Origin: Tenrec ecaudatus
Lineage: Eukaryota; Chordata; Mammalia; Afrosoricida; Tenrecidae
Length of the DNA stretch: 64,000 bases
Reading direction: 5' to 3'
Assembly (NCBI RefSeq): GCF_050624435.1
Contig: NC_134537.1
Span: forward strand, 18,348,584 to 18,412,583
Below, piece by piece: positions 29,240 through 41,687 of this stretch. The notes beneath the pieces are model-generated. The model worked only from the letters and a program-made list of their open reading frames with translations. It was not told the origin of the DNA and ran no database searches. Positions within the stretch are counted from its first letter, which is position 1, and each line of letters starts with the position of its first letter. The position numbers were made by a program, and so were the translations under genes.

Positions 29240-32200
29240 TTTGTATATAGGTAGGTGTATATCACATGTAGGGGTATGCATGTGTCTGTATGCATTTATG
29301 TATGGGATATTTTTCTGTGCACATATCTTTTTTTGAGATTTTTCACAAACTGTCCTATAGGAACCTCCTCTAGGAAACAGGTCAGACGGGGACCCTCTGG
29401 GGAAAGAATGGGATAGAAGAAAACAAGGAAAGGGATTTTTAAAAAAAATCATGTCTCCTTAGGTATTCTATATTTTAAAAACCATACCCATGTATTGCCT
29501 TAATCATGATAGCAATGGTGATGGTGTTGGCAATATTGAGTGTTTAAGAAAGGGGCTTTCATTTGAAACTTTGAGTCAATGAAAGCGGGAAGGCTTTCGT
29601 AATCGCTTGTGGCAAGTTAGGCGCCATTCACTGGATTGCGCTGGAAAAAACTTGGGTATGCTCCCCAGTGTCTCCATCCTTCAATAAATCCTTTCATTGC
29701 CCAAATCCGGAGTGGACTCCTCAGACACGTTGCCTGTGCTGGCCCTAGCTACCCCAACTGCTAGGATGAAGGTGCTCAGCGAAGTCGCCCTTGATTCTGG
29801 TTCTGGTGTCTCTAGTTACAGTGATCCTGGGCACATGGCTGGTGCCAGGACAGAATCTGGCTCTTGTCTGGCTTTCCAGTGATGGGAGACCCAGCCTACC
29901 GTGGGGAGGTGTGGCTAGCTGAACTGCCTGTGGCAGTGGGATGCCGACACAGCCAAACACTTCAGTTGGCCTATTATCCTTGTGATGCAAGAATGGCTCT
30001 TGTAATACCCATGAGCTAGTCTCCTCCCTGCGTGTGGGAGAGCATGACTCCTTACATATCTCCTCAGGCAGGCAGGAGGGAGGCCCTTTTCAAAAGCTAT
30101 TCCTGACCGCCTTCCTCGTGACTGTAGAGAAGAGGCTGACTTGGGGGTGGGGTGGATCACATTCTTTGCTTCTCACTGGGCTGCCAGCCCCCAAATCTTC
30201 CCTCCTCCCTCCCCTGTCCCCTATACCATATGGATATAGGAAAAATATAAAGGATGTTCCCTGTCCTTGAGGAATTTATAATCTCATTGGGAGGCAGCTA
30301 AATTGCTGCTGGGCAGCCTGCGATTAGCTGCTACATGACCTGGTGGGATATGGCTTTTGCCATGCCAGCAGGCTCCAGCTGTCCAACCTCTGGGAGGTCC
30401 AGCCGGGCCAGGTCCTCAGGCCCCAGAGCAGTGCGCTGCGGAAGGAGGGATTTGCTCCTGTCTTTCACTTGCTAGTATCGGTGCACACCGCTGTCGTAGG
30501 AGTCTCTCCGTCTGAAAGTTGCTGATGAACCATCGGTGGTTCAAGTTCTCCAGGCACACCATTAATAAATGCTCCTGGACCACACTCTTTCTTTTGCCAG
30601 AGAAAATACAAAGAGTCACAGACTTACCATCCATACGCCCCCTCCTCCAACACACAAACACACATACCCAGCTGTACCATTGCCTGTCTTTGAGGTCTCA
30701 GGATGTCCAGGACTGGAAAGGACCTTGGAGGCCACCGGGTTAGAGAGAAAGCAGCACAGACTAGTGGTGTACTGCCGATGGCAGACCTTTACAAAATGGT
30801 TATGCCCTCGGCCTCTGTAGCCAATATTCTTTCCCATGAGAGAATTTGGTAGTGCCTGCTTGGACTGAGTTCATGTAATTTCATTATATTTCAAGTGAGA
30901 AGCCAGGCATTTCTAAGCAGTGCCTTTGCTCTTACTTCGTTATATGACCACCTAATGCCCACACGGGCGGGGGAGAATGAAAAGTCGATTCCTCTCTCAC
31001 TGGGTTTTTTTCTCGGTCATGTATGAGGACAGGGAGAAGACGGGCTGAACCAGGGAGAGGGGCGGGGGTGGTGGTGCCAGGAGAAGGAGGTCTTGGGTCT
31101 GGAGATTAGAGGACCCATTAGAATAAATTAGGGACCAGAATGGGCTTAAAAGGAAGAGTGAGAGAGACCGATAACCCACTCGGGGAGGTGGAAGAGGGCA
31201 GCCACAGATGGCTGGAGAACTGGCAGCAAGCAATGCGGAACAGGAACTCATCATGAGAGAAGCGGGACTGACCTTTATTCCTGGGAAGACTCTAGTCCAA
31301 AAGGAACTGTGCCTGAGGCCATGAGAGGATGAGGCAGTTCCCCAGAGACTGAAATAGGCTGCTAAGGCTAGGGCTTAGTTCGGAGCTGCGAGGCCAGGTT
31401 TCAGAATCGCGGCACAGTGTCTTCGAGGGATCATCAGCAAGGCTGGCTTATGCCGAGCCTAGAGTCTGTTAGCTTTGCAGTCTTTCCTTTCCCCGCAAGG
31501 CTTAAGATAGCAGGTGCCTTCAAGGAGTCAGGCTGCTCGTTGTGGGAGGCAGATGAGAGCAATGCCCAGAATGTGAAGTGGATGAATTAAGAGCAACCAT
31601 TTAATCAACCTTAGAATGGATCAGAGGTATGCAATGAAAGCTAACAAGCACAAGGTCATCGAGACTTGTTTCCTGGCTCTCTGCATTAAAATTGCTAAAG
31701 GAAGAAGGTGTTTATTATGAGAATCTTTGGTCAACACAGAAAATGCAAAGGCTAAGCCTGCAAGCCAATGTCGATAGCACCTGTCTAACTGTTTTCCTGG
31801 GGAAAGAGAGTGGATGTCCTCCAATATACTTGGAGCCTTTGGGTCCCCTTGCAGGGCTAGGACTTTGGTGGGGGTGGAGGCATGCGCCATAAGAATATGT
31901 GAGACATCTGAATTGTGGGACCTCCTTACCTCCCTCTGATTCTCTGGCCTACCAGCAACTTTGTGAATGCCATTTGACTTTTCTTACCTACCAGACACAC
32001 AAATGGAATACTCTGGCACTAAAGGAAATGACATATTTATTATCCATCTAGACATTGGCTTCTTGTGTGTCCATTGGTCTCTGTGAACTGGGTTAATGCA
32101 AATTTGTAATTTAAAGATGAACTCTGTCTTGATGTTAGAATCAGCTTTCTTGGCTGCACAAAACTCCCTCTGGTGGGTGTGCCTTCTGGCAGTAGACAAT

Positions 32201-32484
32201 GGCCACAGTGATAGATGTGCTATAAAAAAGGCTGTGTAACCACGCAGAGGTGTTGGCCAATCTCCTCTCCAAAGGGCATTGTCTGAACGGGAACTCGAAG
32301 GACTTTATAAGAGTGAAGAGAGGGTGATTTAGGGAGAAGAGACAAGGTAAGAATGCAAGAATTTCAGTAAGAGAGTTGAGTGGGAGGTGTGAAGGTGAAT
32401 ATAGAAAGCTTAAAAAAGTTCTCTCAAACACTTGGCTCCCAAGGCAAAATAAAACGAAATAGGGAGGTAGTTCCAAACCCAAAC
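29240..32484. other. Long unique-looking stretch, no gene recognised
   Basis: About 3.2 kb with no SINE, LINE or LTR landmark that I could identify. CpG-bearing patches occur near 29580-29645 and 31380-31500. Several open frames of 60-125 codons exist, all overlapped by others and without domain resemblance. Confidence 0.4.
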
Positions 32485-32690
32485 CAAACTCCCTGACATG
32501 AAGTCGATGTTCATACATAGCTACCTTAAAGGACAGAATGAAACTGCCACTTTGGGTTTTCGAGCCTGCACAATTTTGTAGGAGCAGACAGCCTCATATT
32601 TCTCCTGAGAAGCTGGTGGTGGTTTTAGACTGCTGATCTTGCAGTTTTCCGTCCAGTGTGTAAGTCACCATGTGACCAAGTCTCCTTTGA
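32485..32690 (-). mobile_element. AfroSINE, antisense
   Basis: 'ccctgacatgaagtcgatgt', 'ttaaaggacagaatgaaact', 'tctcctgagaagctggtggt', 'ctgatcttgcagttttccg' and 'gtgaccaagtctcctttga'. The tail and head equivalents are in reverse order. Confidence 0.8.
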
Positions 32691-32769
32691 GGAAGGGCTT
32701 AAGCAAGTACATGTTTTATTCCTAGAGGTTTTGACACGTTAGGCCCTCAGAAATGCTTCAAGAGCTTGC

Positions 32770-33728
32770 TTCCTCTACTCAAGGCCTCCCTTAACACAAG
32801 AACACTTGGATCTCATAACCTGGTAATCTTTGCTACCTTCCCAATCCATCACTGAAGACAAAACGGGTGCATAGCAAATGTGGTGAAGAGAGCGGATGGT
32901 GCCTGGCTATCAAAAGATAAAGCATCTGGGGTTTTGAAGGCTTGAAGTCAAACAGGCAGCCATCAGCAAGGAAGTAAATATGCCCACATGGATGAAGCAC
33001 ACCAGCCTGTGTGATCATGAGGTGTTGAGCGGATAAGGCAACAGGTATCAAAAGATCCAAACGAAACAACTCTATTGGTGCCAAAGTGGGGGACTGGAGT
33101 AGACCCAAAGCCCATCTGTAGATAATTGGATATCCCCCTACAGAAGTGGTTTAAGGAAGGGATGATTCAAACAAGGTGCAATGTAACACTGACAAATCAC
33201 ACATCATTCTTCTAGGTTCTGAATTCTACCTCCCCACTACCACGACCCAGTTCTAACTTACAAATCTGGCTAGACCAGAGAACACACATTAGTACAGAGA
33301 AGAGCTCTTGACACATGGAATTCAGGAAAGATAAACCCCTCGGGAGCAGTGATGGAAGTAGCGATATCATGAGGGAAGGAGGATGGACAGGGAGGTAGAA
33401 GGGTGAGAAAGGGGGAACCCATCACAAGACTGGATATATAGCCCACCCCCCTTGATAGAGATGAATAATGGAAAGGTGGGTGAAGGGTGACAAAGGACAG
33501 TGTAAGACACAAAATAACAATAACAATATATAATTGATCAAGGGTACAGGAGGATGAGAGAGTAGGGGAGGGAGGGGGAAAAAGAGGAGTTTAGATCAAG
33601 GGTTCAAGCAGAAAATGCCTTAGAAATGAGGATGGCAATATATGTACAAATATGCTTGATACAGTTGATATGTATGGAATGTTATAAGAGCTGTAAGAGC
33701 CCCCAATAAAAATGATGGAGGAAAAAAA
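32770..33728 (+). mobile_element. Sense L1 3'-UTR insertion, about 1 kb
   Basis: Sense UTR from 'ctctactcaaggcctccctt' through 'gcatagcaaatgtggtgaag', 'atggtgcctggctatcaaaa', 'acaaatctggctagaccaga', 'aagggtacaggaggatgaga' to 'gagcccccaataaaaatgat' and an A-rich end. It reaches further 5' than the other sense copies except the 53.4-kb element, but includes no ORF2. Confidence 0.92.
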
Positions 33729-34187
33729 TCTCGCTTTCTCTTCCTCTGGGCTGGAGGATGAGTTTGTCACTCCTCTTTGAGAAGGGCCTTCTGGTGGTTT
33801 GGACAGTGATGGTGGGAAGGACCATTTTCGAATCCTTATACCTTTCTTTCTTGGTCTCAGAATTTTCTATGCCGTCCAGTGGTTTGTCCTTTGCCTTTTT
33901 CCCTCAACACTTCATCCCTAAAGAATCTCTTTGCAGTTATTAGCTCGCATAGACTGTTGACTAAGTATGTGACAATTTTCTTTTCTTTCTTCCCTAAGTC
34001 AAGAAAAATTCTCAACAAACAAAAAAACCCCAGAAAAATTCTCACTGAAACGAAGAGATTTAGAAACCAAGTTTTCACCTTCCCGTGATTCTGGGCTTTG
34101 TGATGTCTGTATGACGGGCTGGTTCTCACTGCATGCTTTTTTGCTAAAACAATCAAATCCTTCAAAGGTATGTGAAAGAGCAATGGT

Positions 34188-34376
34188 ACTGTTCTTGGTC
34201 CAGCTGAGTCTGGCCCATAGGATAGAGTAGAACTGCCCTATAAAATTTTGCAGGCTGGAATCTTGCTGGATGTAGATTGCTTGTCTTTTCTCCCGCAGAG
34301 TCATGGGTAGGTTTGAACCCCTGACATTCTTGACTCACCCTTGAGTGTCTCACCATTTGATCCACCAGGCCTCCCC
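34188..34376 (-). mobile_element. AfroSINE, antisense
   Basis: 'gctgagtctggcccatagga', 'tagagtagaactgccctata', 'gtaggtttgaacccctgaca' and 'ttgatccaccaggcctcccc' read as reversed tail to head. Confidence 0.87.
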
Positions 34377-36644
34377 GAAGACACACTGGGAAGAACACAG
34401 CACCTGGAGTCTCGATGTCAGCGCCTCAATATTCTCTCTGCACAAGAGTCCAAACGCTAGATCCTAATTGGAAATGTGTAATTTTTCCTTATTAGCATCC
34501 ACGTACAGATTGGGCAGAGGGATGTAGTCAGATGATACAGAAAAGTTCATTGTTCCTTAGAAATCCACTGGGTGAGATCACAGGCCAGGATTTCCTCCTG
34601 TTGTTGTTTACTGGTCAACAGCACTGCATCATTTTTGTTTTTTGGTTTGTTTGTTTTTTTCCAGAGCCACCATTGGCAAAGATACCCTGAAGGAAATGAA
34701 CAATTCCATCTCTACCGACTCATTTGATGGGAACAAACAAGTCATAAACTAATAAGTGGGCTAACCCATGGGGCCAATCCACTCAAAGTGGATCTTTGTT
34801 CCTCTCATTCCTTAACAAGTGTTTTTAGAAGCAAGTCTTTGTCCCCTCCTAACCCCACTTTTTGACATCGATTGACCTCTCTCCACCTGCCCTTTGGGGT
34901 ATCCTGAATGTGCTAAGTACTGTCTTGGTACCAAGGCAAAACATAGGTGCAGGAAGGCAATAGAGAGGAGAAGGACCTACAGGCATTTTGTTTTTCAAGG
35001 TTTTTTTTTTTTTTTTAATTTTTACCGAAAAGGTCACAGAGTAAGTCATGGCATGAATGTTTCCATCCTAGGGCCTTTAGTAGATGCTATACATTCAATG
35101 CAAAGTGAGAAAAGAAAGTCAAGACCTTGAACTCATTTTAACAGGGAAGGACATGGGGAAGGTGGGCTCTGTACTCCAAACCACCAGCCTTCGCCTTTCC
35201 ACAAAGAGCACTTTAGAGTCCATCAGAGGTTAAGTTTCCACATCACTGTCAATCTTCCAGTAATAGAACAAGTCTGGGTCAAGTTGTACCATTAGCTGGG
35301 GCAAGTGATAGTGTTTATATATGGCACTCTGTCTATGAAAATGGAAATCTCCTGCTTTGCAGCTCCTATGAACTATTATTACCCAACAACATAAATTCAT
35401 CAATTGGCTTTAGCTGTGGGTGGCTGTTTCTCAGCCTCCTTGTTTTTCTTCTGACTCAAGGCACAGGTATAATTGAAAATGAGGATTAGAAATCACTGTT
35501 TTGAAATCACTGTAACCTTAAGTAATTCTGGTCTTGCTTCTGATAAAGGTTATTGTATAATTAGCTGATTCACAAAACACTGCAAGTTTGGTATATTAAA
35601 AAAAAAACACCCCTTGGAAACAAGTGAATGGTGAAATACGGATACCCAATGTAAACACTAGTAGGGGAATTCATTAAGTGCTTTCCAAAAGTATTTGATA
35701 TAACAGTGCCTATCTTTAATCAGAATTTTTCATGAATAAACATAATAAAAAGTGATAGTTATCTGTGAGATCTGTGGCATGACAAATCTGAAAGCATGTG
35801 ATACCTTTTTTTCACCTTAAAAAATATATATATTTTTTCAAACAGAATCTCAGGGCGGAGGGCGGGGTGGAGGGTTGGTTGTTGTTGTTTTCTTTTCCCC
35901 AGCAGATTTGTTGTTTTCCAAAAGCTCATGAATTTTCACCCCTAGTTCATTTCCTGGGAAGGACCATAATTAAGGTCCCAAGAATTAAATAGTCTGGCCC
36001 AGTCTCCAGATGACAGTAAGCCATTTATGGTGTTAGGGCATCAATTTAATAACATAACAAGTACTGGTCTCAAAAATCTTCCTCCGTTTCCATGTAATTG
36101 CCACTGCTGCTTGTTGAAAGCAGAGGTTACTTCATGATAGGTCTATTTTCAGCCAGCCCTGCTAATGTTCCAGGACTTTTCATATTCTGTGTATCACTTG
36201 ATGTGTATTGTCATAAAACTTTTAGATATTTCAAACACTTCAGCAGTTTTATGTATTGAATTTGTTATTAAATGTCATTGTGTCACTTTATGCGGCCCCA
36301 TTTAAAGAAAGCTAGCAGCCAACCAAAGAGATGGGAAACATTTATAATTTGACCCCAACTAAATTCAAGGGCAATCTAAGGCCTAGGCAAAAAGAATTTA
36401 TAAATTCTCAGGTGCTCTTCTTAAAAGTGAAGCCAAAACAGAATAAAATAAACAGAGCAAAGCAAAAACAAAGAGGAAATCTAAGACAAAAATATAAAAG
36501 CAAACAAGAATCTTACTTAGTAATCTGTCACCATTCATTGGGTTTAATGAATATGAAATGTTAGAAAGGAGTCACATGGTAGTATGATCCTTTCTATATT
36601 CCTTAGTCATTTAAAGGCCAGTTCAAATGCCCCTTCCTCTACTT
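34377..36644. other. Unique AT-rich stretch; candidate regulatory DNA
   Basis: About 2.3 kb without repeat landmarks apart from a T run (about 35003-35016) and A runs near 35600. No exon was supported. The stretch 35210-35800 contains many TAAT/ATTA and GATAA-like motifs, but conservation cannot be judged here. Confidence 0.4.
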
Positions 36645-36935
36645 CCTGAGCAGAACTGGCAGAGTGGGTCTCAAGTTTGGCTGCGAGCCACAAGGCAAGG
36701 ACTTCGAAACCACCAGCTGCTTTGCGGGAGAAAGATGATGCTTCCTAACTCCATAAAGAGTTACAGGGCGGCTGTGAGTGGGAATGGACCCTGTGATAGT
36801 GAGAGAGAATGGGAGAAAGAGTTACACTCTTGGAAACCCATAAGCCAGGGCCACTCTGCTCTGGTTTCCAAGGTCACTACGACTCAGAATGGACTCCATC
36901 GCAGCGAGTTGAGTTCTGGTTTTCCTGAGAACCAG
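36645..36935 (+). mobile_element. AfroSINE, sense, extended to about 290 bp
   Basis: Head ('ggctgcgagccacaaggcaa', 'cttcgaaaccaccagctgct', 'ttgcgggagaaagatgatgc') is followed by one tail-like section ('ggcggctgtgagtgggaatg') and then a second middle-and-tail section ('cactcttggaaacccataag', 'actacgactcagaatggact'). The length exceeds the usual 200 bp because the tail module occurs twice. Confidence 0.8.
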
Positions 36936-37090
36936 CTTCTGTAAAGATTCCACCCTTGCAAACCTAATGGGACTCTCCTGCTAGGTCCTAGAGGGATGTG
37001 GAGGGACAAATGGACAGGACAGCCAACTACAACAACCCCCAGATGACCACATTGTTCTGCTCACATTGGTGTTCCTCTTATCACTTCATG

Positions 37091-37960
37091 GGAAATTTAT
37101 TTTTATAAAATCATTTTGTTGGGGGCTTGTACAACTCTTATGACAGTTCATCCATCCATCCCTTGTATCAAGCACATTTGCACATTTGTTGCTGTATTGG
37201 ACAGGGTTCTCTAGAGAGACAAACCAGATTGCTAGTAATTATATATAAATATATTTATAAAGATAGATATATAATTCAAGAAATAAACCGTTAAATTATA
37301 TACAGATAGATAATACAAGAAATTAACAGTTAAATTCTAAAGCAGTGAGACACTAGCAGTCCTTTGAGTTTTGAGAGCTGCCAGGTGCCAGTCCCCTTCT
37401 GTAGAGAGAGCTGGGCTATATATATCCAGGCAGCAAACAGCAAGGCAGGTCCCCAACTGTCATCAACTGTCAGTCCGCAGCTCTAGAGATGAACATTCCA
37501 ATCGTGTGGGCTTAAAGGGACCTCAACTTACAGCGACACAGTCCACAGGCTAGGCATCCCACAGGTAGTGTACCCCTTTAAACTGAGGCATTTATCCCTC
37601 TGCCCTCCAGTTAATCCTACTTGTGCTTATTGGCCAGGCTGGCACAATAAACTATAGCAGTTGCCATCATCATTTTCAAAACTTTCTTTCTACTTGAGCC
37701 CTTGGTATCAGCTCCTCAAACTTTCCTCCCCCCCCCACACTCCCTCATGAACCCTTGATAATTTATAAATTATTATTATTTTCATGTCTTATACCTACCA
37801 TGGTCTCCCTTCACCCCTTTTCTGTTGTCCATCCCTCTGGGAGGGGGTTATAGATAGACCATTATGATCGGTTCCCTCTGTTTCCCACAACCGTTCCCTT
37901 CCCCTTCTGGTATGGCTACTCGTAATTTTGGTCCTGAGGGGTTTATCTGTCAGGAAATTT
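37091..37960 (-). mobile_element. Antisense L1 3'-UTR insertion interrupted by a solo LTR
   Basis: Left part 37101-37192 ('aaaatcattttgttgggggc', 'tcaagcacatttgcacattt') and right part 37660-37952 ('tctacttgagcccttggtat', 'cttgataatttataaattat', 'ggtcctgaggggtttatctg') join into one continuous L1 3' UTR when the LTR is removed. Flanks 'ggaaatttat' (37091-37100) and 'ggaaatttct' (from 37953) probably represent the target duplication. Confidence 0.9.
37193..37659 (-). mobile_element. Solo LTR (ERVL/MaLR-like) nested in L1, 5-bp duplication
   Basis: The 467-bp insert starts 'tgtattggacagggttctct' and ends 'ggcacaataaactatagca', giving TG...CA termini. It is flanked by perfect 'gttgc' duplications (37188-37192 and 37660-37664). 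It shares the internal string 'cccacaggtagtgta' and the CTCTAGAGA terminal motif with the copy at 60630-61222, in the opposite orientation. It has no internal retroviral region. Confidence 0.88.
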
Positions 37961-38047
37961 CTTATCTGATTTTCCCCACATAGACTAAGATCATATAGAA
38001 CAACAGCATTGATGCGCACATCATTCGATGCCAAAGGTCTAAGGCCT

Positions 38048-38265
38048 AGCAGGAGGCCTAGGAGCACTGTGGTTAAGGGTCGGGCTGCTGGTAGGTCAGT
38101 AGCTCTAACCCACTAGTGGCTCTGAAGGAGAAAGGTAAATCTCTGCTTCCATGAAGAGTCACAGCCCCAGAAGCCCTAGGAGGCAATTCTCTTCTGACCT
38201 AGAGAGTCGTTGTGAGTCAGAATAAACTTGATGGAAAAGTATTTTGGTTTGGGTTTTGTTTTCTT
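38048..38265 (+). mobile_element. AfroSINE, sense
   Basis: 'gaggcctaggagcactgtgg', 'gggctgctggtaggtcagta', 'cactagtggctctgaaggag', 'agaagccctaggaggcaatt' and the tail 'cgttgtgagtcagaataaac', ending with 'tttggtttgggttttg'. Confidence 0.87.
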
Positions 38266-38283
38266 GGTAATGCCTAGCATTAA

Positions 38284-38480
38284 AAGGAGCCCTGGTGGTG
38301 GTGTTAAGGAAGTGTTGAACTCTAATCACAAGGTTAGTGGTTCAAACCCACCAGCTTCTCTGAGAGAGAAAGATAGGTCGTTTGCTCCTATAAGCATGTA
38401 CACAGTCTTGGAAAGCCCATATGAAATCAGTGTGTGTCTGAAGTGACTCGAGGGCAGTGGGTTTGGCTTTGGGGTTTAGC
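38284..38480 (+). mobile_element. AfroSINE, sense, well preserved
   Basis: 'aaggagccctggtggtggtg', 'atcacaaggttagtggttca', 'aacccaccagcttctctgag', 'agtcttggaaagcccatatg' and 'gactcgagggcagtgggttt'. It follows the previous AfroSINE head-to-tail with 18 bases between. Confidence 0.93.
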
Positions 38481-38895
38481 ATATTGAAGGGCGGAATTAT
38501 AATTTTGAAAGAAGAGATGGGTTTTATGACTTTAGGACTTAACGATATGAAATGCTGCCCCATCATTGCATAAGAGAGAACAAGACTAATTGGATCATTC
38601 CCTCATAACAGCTGACTACATTGTTTAGTGCCTACAGAGCAGAATCTAAATTTGGTAATAAGGCAAATCAAGGAATTTATACGATACTGAATCTGAGAGC
38701 TTTTCTAGCGGAATCTTTGCAGGTTCGCCTAGAAGGAAATGGTCTTTCCTTCTTAAAAGCTCCCCGAGCCTCTAACACCTTCCTCTCTTAGACGTTGGAC
38801 TATATTGTCTTATATTAAGAATATGTATTATCTTCTCAATGCCAACCTAACCATATCCCCATCCTGTTAACCGGATCCTAATTTATAAACAAGAC

Positions 38896-39090
38896 CCAGG
38901 AACCCTGGCGGCACAGTGGGATATGCCAACTGCAATGTAAGCAGTTTGAAACCACCAGCTGCTCCTTGGCAGAAAGATGAGGGTTTCTACTCCTGTCAAG
39001 AGGTAAGACTCAGAAACCCTCAAGGGCAGTTCTACCTATAGGGTCGCAATGAGTTAGATCCCACTCCATGACAGTGAGTCTGTTTTTATC
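38896..39090 (+). mobile_element. AfroSINE, sense
   Basis: 'aggaaccctggcggcacagt', 'gcagtttgaaaccaccagct', 'gctccttggcagaaagatga', 'ctatagggtcgcaatgagtt' and 'ccatgacagtgagtctgttt'. Confidence 0.92.
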
Positions 39091-41687
39091 CCCCTTTTAA
39101 AGGAAACTGACATCTTGTCATTCATGGGAAAGCAGATATGACATCCCTGGGACAGCACTCACACTTGGCCACATCACCATTCATCCTTTGGAGGCGGTTC
39201 ACTTTTCCCAGTTGCCCCCAATCCCATCTCTCCCTATTGTCTTCTCTTCATGTTGTCTCACTCTTTAAAATCTCCTTCTACGCTCCCATTTGAGCTGTGG
39301 ATTTTACAAGGCTCCCTTTAAACACACATTCCAGATGAGTTATGCTTTCCTTATGAAGATGACGGCTGTTCTTAAAAAACCAATTTTTTTAAATGAAGTT
39401 GAACCATTTTCTACGATAAGCTAAGTTGTCATGAAAAAAATAAATCACTACTATGCCCATCATGGTGGGGCTTAAGGAGAAATGTATAATCTGGGGTGAC
39501 TCCTCTTTTGTTTAAGGTGAGGGGTTGCTTTGAGTTTCAATTGACTCAGGCGCAGTGGGTTTTTCCAGTCGGATGAAAATGGGCCCACATGTGACAATGA
39601 TATATGAAGACGTTCGAGTTTCTCCTGCTGCTGAGGAGCCTAAAGCACAGTCAGAACAGGTAGTGAGACAATGAAACTCAACAGTGTGGGTGGGGCCTGG
39701 AGCTGTGGAGTCACTGACCCCTGATTTTCCTGATCCAGAGGGCCTCTTGGATTGATCATAACTTTTTATTGCCTTCCACATCAGAGAATGAAGCCAAGGA
39801 AAAGAATTCCTGCAAGGACATATGCTAATTTCCTTTTTTATTTTTAAAGTCCCATCTCAATCAGAAGGAGGCATGTTCCTTCTGTCTCACACAGATCACT
39901 TTTGCATCTTTTAGAAATGGCCTATTCCGCGGGAAAAAAAATTATAGGTCAGTATCCTATCCTTTATTTAAGCAATCATAATTACCCTTGCCATGGAAAG
40001 AGGAGCACTAAAGAAATTAGTTTCACATGGCCCGATGGGCGAAAGCGATGCGTTAGCCGGGGAAGTGGGCAATGTGATTTTCACATTTTGAAAAATCACA
40101 TTCTGACCTCATTCTAAATATGAGCCATCAGTAAATTAAATTAGTGATACATTTCACTGGTGACCGATTTGCTGACAAAAGGTAGAAGAGACTGAAAAGG
40201 ACCCGCAGTATTTTGGTCTGTTTCCTAACGGAGGAACTGGAGGGGTGAGCTCAGACAGAGGAGCCTGCAGGGGTGGCGAGGTCATGAGCTTTTTGGTCCT
40301 CATTTGTATAGGTGGCATTTTCAAAATATAGGTGAAAGAGGATATTTGGTGTCCCTGGAAGTCAGATCAGCATGTTGGGAAAGTTTGCTTCTAAGGATGT
40401 TGTAGCTGAGGCCCAGAAAAGGCTGTAGGCATCTCTGTAATGAGGAAGTGGTCTCTGTGGGCACCAGTGTGGGCACCGTTTTGGCAGGTTGGGGATGATG
40501 AGGGCTGTCCGCTGGCCAGAATGTCTGGACAGAAGAGGACAGATGTGTGGGGAGAAAGGAGGACGGAGACAGTCTTTCTGTTTTCCCGGGGTTACTGCTC
40601 AGGGAAAATGAACCTTTTGAGGGGTTCTTCGTGAGAGTGGTGTGGATCGTGTTTGTGGGCCATGATGGTGGAGAGAAGACAAGAGACATCCGGACAGGGA
40701 GCTCAAGGGCAGGAGAAGTGCTTCCCATGGGCCCCGTGGCATCGTGGCATTGCTTTTTGGTAAACTGGGGCATTGCCCAGACACCACTCTGCCACCAAAC
40801 GCAGAGAACACTCAGCTGTGTTCAGATATTTTCCAATGTTACGGTAATAACTGCTATAATTAATAATTAATTTTTCTGACTACAAAAATAATTTGTAAGG
40901 TTTGGGATTGTTGAATAGAGATTAGGAAGGAGAGGGAAGCACAAAGAAGGGTTTCAAGTGTTTACTTTCTGGGGCGAATATATGACTCCCCGCCCCCTAA
41001 TAGCGCTTTGAGATACTGTCCATTGTAATATGTCGATGTAGTTTTAATCAATGGATGCTCATCCGAGTTTGGGGTGAATACATAGCCACTGAGAGAGAGA
41101 ATTTTCAATTTTCAGAAGAGGAGTGTTTGGATGACCTTATTTAACCCTCTCTCAGAAGCAACTTCAGGGCTGTGAGCTTTGAGAATTTCCTTATTCTCAT
41201 GGAGGAGGGTGTTAGTGTGTGTGCGTGCGTGTGTGCGCAGCATATTAGCAAACCCATTTGGCAGCCCTTCGAAGCTTTTCCTGAATCTCCTTGATCATGA
41301 ACACTGTTGTCTTGATCTCAGACAGATTTCTGTGCTATAGCTCTCAAGTATTTCTAAACTGCCATAAAAAGATCTGAGTTTTGGCCCATGGAGGCCCCTT
41401 ACTCAGCACCACGACGGTTTTTGACTCAAACCTTCACGTGGGGTTTTGCTGTGAATGCTTTCTTTTCATGCAGAATGTGCTGTCAAATGCAGTGAAGACC
41501 GTCCTGAATGTGAAATGGAATACTGCAAGGCCAGGCTCTATATTCTTACTTTTCTGAAGCATTCAGAGGGTGTGACTAATACACTTAGCTTTAGACAAAA
41601 TAGGTGCCATTGACCTGTGAGAAATTAGTCCTCCAGCAATTTGAAGATGAGAGCTTGGCTTCCTATCTATTTGATAGAAAAACCCCG
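39091..41687. other. Mostly unique stretch; no gene recognised
   Basis: About 2.6 kb. A possible AfroSINE tail scrap lies at 39530-39565. The section 39790-40200 has CpG-bearing sequence and a hairpin and may be conserved. The open frame at 40321-40773 (minus, 150 codons) is overlapped by frames on the plus strand and lacks domain resemblance. Confidence 0.4.

Noticed and set aside
32141..32518. 125-codon minus-strand frame
   Set aside because: It overlaps an antisense AfroSINE at its N-terminal side and has no recognisable domain or splice context.
40321..40773. 150-codon minus-strand frame
   Set aside because: Rich in serine and proline with plus-strand frames over the same DNA and no domain; insufficient evidence for an exon.
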